From positions 1 through 8,281 of the forward strand of contig CANGRN010000035.1 of assembly GCA_947455695.1 (NCBI GenBank): a stretch of 8,281 bases of DNA, written 5' to 3'. A model generated the notes under the pieces. It was given only the letters and a program-made list of their open reading frames with translations. It had not been told where the DNA came from and ran no database searches. Positions 5,333 to 8,281 of this stretch are shown here, piece after piece. How positions within the stretch are numbered: position 1 is the first letter of the stretch; each line of letters starts with the position of its first letter. The position numbers were made by a program, and so were the translations under genes. The DNA is from Alphaproteobacteria bacterium (GTDB lineage Bacteria; Pseudomonadota; Alphaproteobacteria; Micropepsales; Micropepsaceae).

Positions 5333-7219
5333 ATGAAACAGGACATCGAGGCGACATCCGGGCGCAGCCTTAAGCGCGACCTGTCGCTCACCATTGGCGC
5401 ACTGGGCGTGGTGTTCGGCGATATCGGCACTTCACCGCTTTATGCCATGCGCGAATCGGCGCTTGCCGTTGGCGGTCACGCTGCCAGCCAGGCCGCCGTC
5501 TATGGCGCGCTCTCGTTGATCTTCTGGGCCCTGGTGATCGTGGTCACCGTCAAATATGTCGGCTTCATCATGCGCGCCGGCAACAATGGCGAGGGCGGCG
5601 TCATGGCGCTGGCCGCGCTGGCGCACCGCGCGCCGGTCTCGCGCAGGGCCAAGACCGCCATCGGCGTGGCGGCCTTGATGGGTTTGGCGCTGTTCTATGG
5701 CGACGGCATGCTGACGCCGGCCATCTCGGTGCTGTCGGCGATGGAAGGCCTGGGCGCATCGGACACCTTCAAGCCCTGGATCCTGCCGCTCACCCTGCTG
5801 ATCCTGGTCGGCCTGTTCCTGATGCAAAGCCGCGGCACCGACAAGATCGGCAAGGTGTTCGGGCCGGTGATGGTGGTTTGGTTCATCGTGCTGGCGGTTC
5901 TGGGGGGCATTGAAATCCTCAAGCAGCCGCAGATCCTGTTTGCCGCCAATCCCGTCTATGCGTTGAATCTGTTTCGCACCGAGCCCTGGACTGCCTTTGT
6001 CGCGCTGGGCTCCGTCGTGCTGGCCGTCACCGGCTGCGAGGCGCTGTATGCCGATATGGGCCATTTCGGGGCGCGCGCCATCCGCTGGGCCTGGCTGTAT
6101 TTCGCCTTTCCCGCGCTGGTGCTGAACTATTTCGGCCAAGGCGCGCTGCTGCTGTCCGATCCGGGCGCCGCGCCCTTCCTGTTCTATGCCCTGGTGCCGG
6201 GCTGGCTGCACTATCCCATGGTGGCGCTGGCCGCCATCGCCACCATCATCGCCTCGCAGGCGGTGATCAGCGGCGTCTTCTCCATCACCCGCCAGGCGGT
6301 GCAGCTGGGCCAGTTGCCGCGCATGGAAATCCGCCACACCAGCGCCGCCGAGATGGGCCAGATCTATGTCCCCAAGAGCAACGCCATGCTGGCGGTGGGC
6401 GTGGTGCTGATCGTGCTGATCTTCAAGACGTCGGATTCGCTGGCTGCCGCCTACGGAATCGCGGTCACCGGCGTGATGGTGATTTCCACCGCGCTGGTGG
6501 CGGTGGTGGCGCGCTATCGCTGGAAGTGGAAGCGCAGCAGCGTGATCGCGATCTTCGGCGCGCTGGGGCTGATCGATGTCGCCTTCATGGGCTCCAACGC
6601 GCTCAAGCTGGTGCAGGGCGGCTGGCTGCCGCTGGCGGTTGCCGCCGCGACGTTCGTGGTGATGGACACCTGGCGCATGGGACGGCGGGCACATCTGGAA
6701 GCCATGCGCGACAATTCGCTGGCGCTGGACCTGTTCCTAGACCGGGCCGACAAGTTCAGCCAGCGCATCGCCGGCACCGCCGTCTTCCTGTCACCGCGGC
6801 TGGATGCCGTACCGAACCCGCTGCTGCACAGCCTGAAACATTACAAGGTATTGCATGAACGGGTGGTGATCTGTTCGGTCAACGTGGCCGACACGCCGTT
6901 TGTCTCCAAAGCCAAGCGCGTCACGGTGGAGAAGCTGGGCAAAGGCTTTTTCGCGGTGCGGATATCCTATGGCTTCATCGAGACACCGGACATTCCCGAA
7001 GCGCTCAATCTGGCGCGCGCGCAGGGCCTTGCGCTGGAGCCCGACGCCACAACCTATTTCCTGGGGCGCGAGACACTGGTGGCGGGCGTCAATCCCAGCA
7101 TGAAGAGCTGGCGGGTGTCGCTGTATATGTGGCTGGCGTCGAATGCCCTGTCGCCCGCACGCTTCTTCCACCTGCCGCCTGGCAGGGTTGTGGAGCTGGG
7201 CACGCAAGTTAGCATCTGA
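5333..7219 (+). CDS. kup: Kup potassium uptake transporter, copy 2
   Basis: A 628-residue paralogue of the gene just upstream and close to the usual Kup length (E. coli about 622). The same architecture is seen: about 12 membrane helices (about 17-447) and a soluble C-terminal domain (about 450-628) ending in RVVELGTQVSI. Motifs: FGDIGTSPLYAMR (28-40), FYGDGMLTPA (121-130), TGCEALYADMGHFG (233-246), LNYFGQGA (264-271). Asp30, Asp124 and Glu236 match the essential acidic residues. The odd feature is MRAGNNGEGG at 80-89: the aspartate of the usual MRADN-GEGG motif is glycine (codon GGC versus GAC in copy 1). ATG 5333 places FGDIGTSPLY at the normal distance from the N-terminus; a weak GAGCGAGG (5311-5318) is rather far upstream. 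By eye, well over half of residues are identical to copy 1. It may be cotranscribed with copy 1 or have its own promoter in the 88-base gap, where none is obvious. Confidence 0.95.
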   Translation: MKQDIEATSGRSLKRDLSLTIGALGVVFGDIGTSPLYAMRESALAVGGHAASQAAVYGALSLIFWALVIVVTVKYVGFIMRAGNNGEGGVMALAALAHRAPVSRRAKTAIGVAALMGLALFYGDGMLTPAISVLSAMEGLGASDTFKPWILPLTLLILVGLFLMQSRGTDKIGKVFGPVMVVWFIVLAVLGGIEILKQPQILFAANPVYALNLFRTEPWTAFVALGSVVLAVTGCEALYADMGHFGARAIRWAWLYFAFPALVLNYFGQGALLLSDPGAAPFLFYALVPGWLHYPMVALAAIATIIASQAVISGVFSITRQAVQLGQLPRMEIRHTSAAEMGQIYVPKSNAMLAVGVVLIVLIFKTSDSLAAAYGIAVTGVMVISTALVAVVARYRWKWKRSSVIAIFGALGLIDVAFMGSNALKLVQGGWLPLAVAAATFVVMDTWRMGRRAHLEAMRDNSLALDLFLDRADKFSQRIAGTAVFLSPRLDAVPNPLLHSLKHYKVLHERVVICSVNVADTPFVSKAKRVTVEKLGKGFFAVRISYGFIETPDIPEALNLARAQGLALEPDATTYFLGRETLVAGVNPSMKSWRVSLYMWLASNALSPARFFHLPPGRVVELGTQVSI

Positions 7220-7252
7220 ACAGGCGCGAGGAATTTGGCTGGTGGCCAGGAG

Positions 7253-7316
7253 CGTCGCGCGGAGCGTGCTTAACGCACGTGAGCACGCGCGACGACGCCA
7301 CCGGGCAAAAGGCCCG
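7253..7316. terminator. Hairpin-rich convergent gap, possible bidirectional terminator
   Basis: Between the convergent stops of kup copy 2 and the rRNA methyltransferase gene lie two inverted repeats. The first has an outer stem CGTCGC/GCGACG (7253-7258, 7289-7294) and an inner stem GCGTGCT/AGCACGC (7264-7270, 7282-7288). The second is a perfect CGGGC-AAAAG-GCCCG hairpin (7302-7316), 11 bases past the leftward stop codon. Neither is followed by a run of T in either direction. Position supports a terminator; sequence alone does not prove it. Confidence 0.4.
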
Positions 7317-7327
7317 CGCCGTAATTA

Positions 7328-8281
7328 TCAATCCAACGCGTAAGCCAGCGCCTTCAGATACGCACTTTCCGGCAACAGCGGATGTACCGGATGATCCGGC
7401 CCTGCGCCCGACTGGCGGATCAGCGCGGCGCGGCGGCCCGCACGCAGCAGGCCTTGGGCGCATTCCTGGGCAAAGCGTTCCGGCGGAATATTGTGGGAGC
7501 AGGAGGCGATCATCATCAGCCCGCCCGGCGCGGTGACGTCGGCCGCCAGGCGCGCCAGCTTGCGATAGGCCTTGGCGCCGGGTTCCAGATCCTTCTTCGA
7601 TTTCACGAAGGGCGGCGGGTCGGTCAGCACGATGTCGAAGGTCTCGCCGGCGGCCTTCAGCCGTTCCAGTTCCTCGAACACATCGGCCTTCACCGCCTGG
7701 ATGGTCACGCCGTTGGAACGGGCGCTTTCCTCGGCGATCGCCAGCGCCGGCGCACTGCTGTCGAGGCACACGACTTCCTTGGCGCCCGACTTCGCCGCCA
7801 GGATGCCAAAGCCGCCGGTGTAGGAATAAGCGTCCAGCACGGTCTTGCCCTTGGCCAGGCGCGCGATGAAGGCGCGGTTGTCGCGCTGGTCGTAATACCA
7901 GCCGGTCTTCTGGCCTTCGGCGAGGTCGGCGATATAGCGCGTGCCGTTTTCTTCCACCGCGATGCGGTGGCCGGTGCCCTTGGCCGTCTTGACGTAGCTG
8001 TCCAGGCCTTCCAGCCCGCGCGAGGGCGCATCGTTGCGCAGCATGATGGTCTTGGGCTTCAGCACGATTTCCAGCGACTGGATCAGGGTTTCGATCTGCC
8101 GCTCCATGCCCGCGGTGCCGACCTGCACCGTCAAGGTGTCGTCGAAGCGGTCGATCACCAGTCCCGGCAAGCCGTCGCCCTCGACATGCACCAGCCGGTA
8201 GAAGGGCCTGTCATAAATGGAGTCGCGCAGCGTCAGCGCCCGCTTCAGTCGCGCGGTGAAAATGTCGCGGTCAATCGCCAC
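7328..8281 (-). CDS. rlmI: 23S rRNA m5C methyltransferase RlmI-like (5' end off window)
   Basis: The C-terminal 317 residues of a class I SAM-dependent rRNA methyltransferase; the family member RlmI makes m5C1962 in E. coli 23S rRNA. Numbering from the window edge: an EEHD-like segment with YRLVHVEGDGLPGLVIDR (28-45), GQKTGWYYDQRDNR (123-136), SAM motif I LDAYSYTGGFG (149-159), acidic motif II CLDSS (172-176), motif III KAD (198-200), DPPPF (221-225) and SCSH with the likely catalytic Cys261. The DHPVHPLLPESAYLKAL tail is characteristic of RlmI. RlmI is about 396 residues, so roughly 80 residues including the N-terminal PUA domain should lie beyond 8281. The GTG at the very edge is therefore probably an internal valine. 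Termination is TGA at 7328-7330. Which nucleotide this orthologue modifies is inferred from the family only. Confidence 0.9.
   Translation of the reverse strand: MAIDRDIFTARLKRALTLRDSIYDRPFYRLVHVEGDGLPGLVIDRFDDTLTVQVGTAGMERQIETLIQSLEIVLKPKTIMLRNDAPSRGLEGLDSYVKTAKGTGHRIAVEENGTRYIADLAEGQKTGWYYDQRDNRAFIARLAKGKTVLDAYSYTGGFGILAAKSGAKEVVCLDSSAPALAIAEESARSNGVTIQAVKADVFEELERLKAAGETFDIVLTDPPPFVKSKKDLEPGAKAYRKLARLAADVTAPGGLMMIASCSHNIPPERFAQECAQGLLRAGRRAALIRQSGAGPDHPVHPLLPESAYLKALAYALD

Noticed and set aside
5432..6694. Minus-strand open frame (420 residues) opposite kup copy 2
   Set aside because: It resembles the frame opposite copy 1 only because the two kup genes are homologous; it has no domain or start signals of its own.
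8279..8281. GTG at the window edge as the real start of the rRNA methyltransferase
   Set aside because: RlmI-type proteins have an N-terminal PUA domain of about 80 residues before this point, so the codon is probably an internal valine and the gene continues outside.

Overview
This 8.3 kb window is GC-rich chromosomal DNA, most likely from an alphaproteobacterium. Three things suggest this: the codon usage with strong G/C third positions; a small lipoprotein resembling the CC0125/CC1285 family first named in Caulobacter; and, upstream of that gene, a GGAAC-N17-CGTT element, the promoter signature of the alphaproteobacterial general-stress sigma factor EcfG/sigmaT. I cannot fix the order or genus from sequence alone.

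Layout, left to right. (1) A 78 bp edge stretch with a perfect 9 bp hairpin. (2) A leftward stress-type lipoprotein gene (79-639) with its own Shine-Dalgarno and EcfG-like promoter. (3) A gene-free divergent interval (640-948). (4) A rightward membrane glycosyltransferase of family 2 (949-2388), of the cellulose-synthase/CslA-like processive type. (5) A rightward CHAP-domain exported cysteine amidase/peptidase (2506-3114). (6) Two tandem, closely related Kup potassium uptake transporters (3262-5244 and 5333-7219). (7) A convergent, hairpin-rich gap. (8) A leftward 23S rRNA m5C methyltransferase of the RlmI type, which runs off the right edge so that its 5' part (PUA domain) is missing.

How the genes may work together: the lipoprotein, glycosyltransferase and CHAP protein are all envelope proteins, and the last two are codirectional and 117 bp apart, so cotranscription is possible but not shown. 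The Kup pair is a local gene duplication. The copies share the family's full length and the key acidic residues, but the second copy has lost the aspartate of the usually conserved MRADN-GEGG loop motif. RlmI is housekeeping and unrelated to its neighbours.

I see no mobile element, CRISPR array, tRNA, rRNA or phage gene, and no clear new multi-gene system. The most useful observations are the EcfG-type promoter, the tandem Kup duplication with patches of unusually high nucleotide identity, and the D-to-G change in Kup copy 2.
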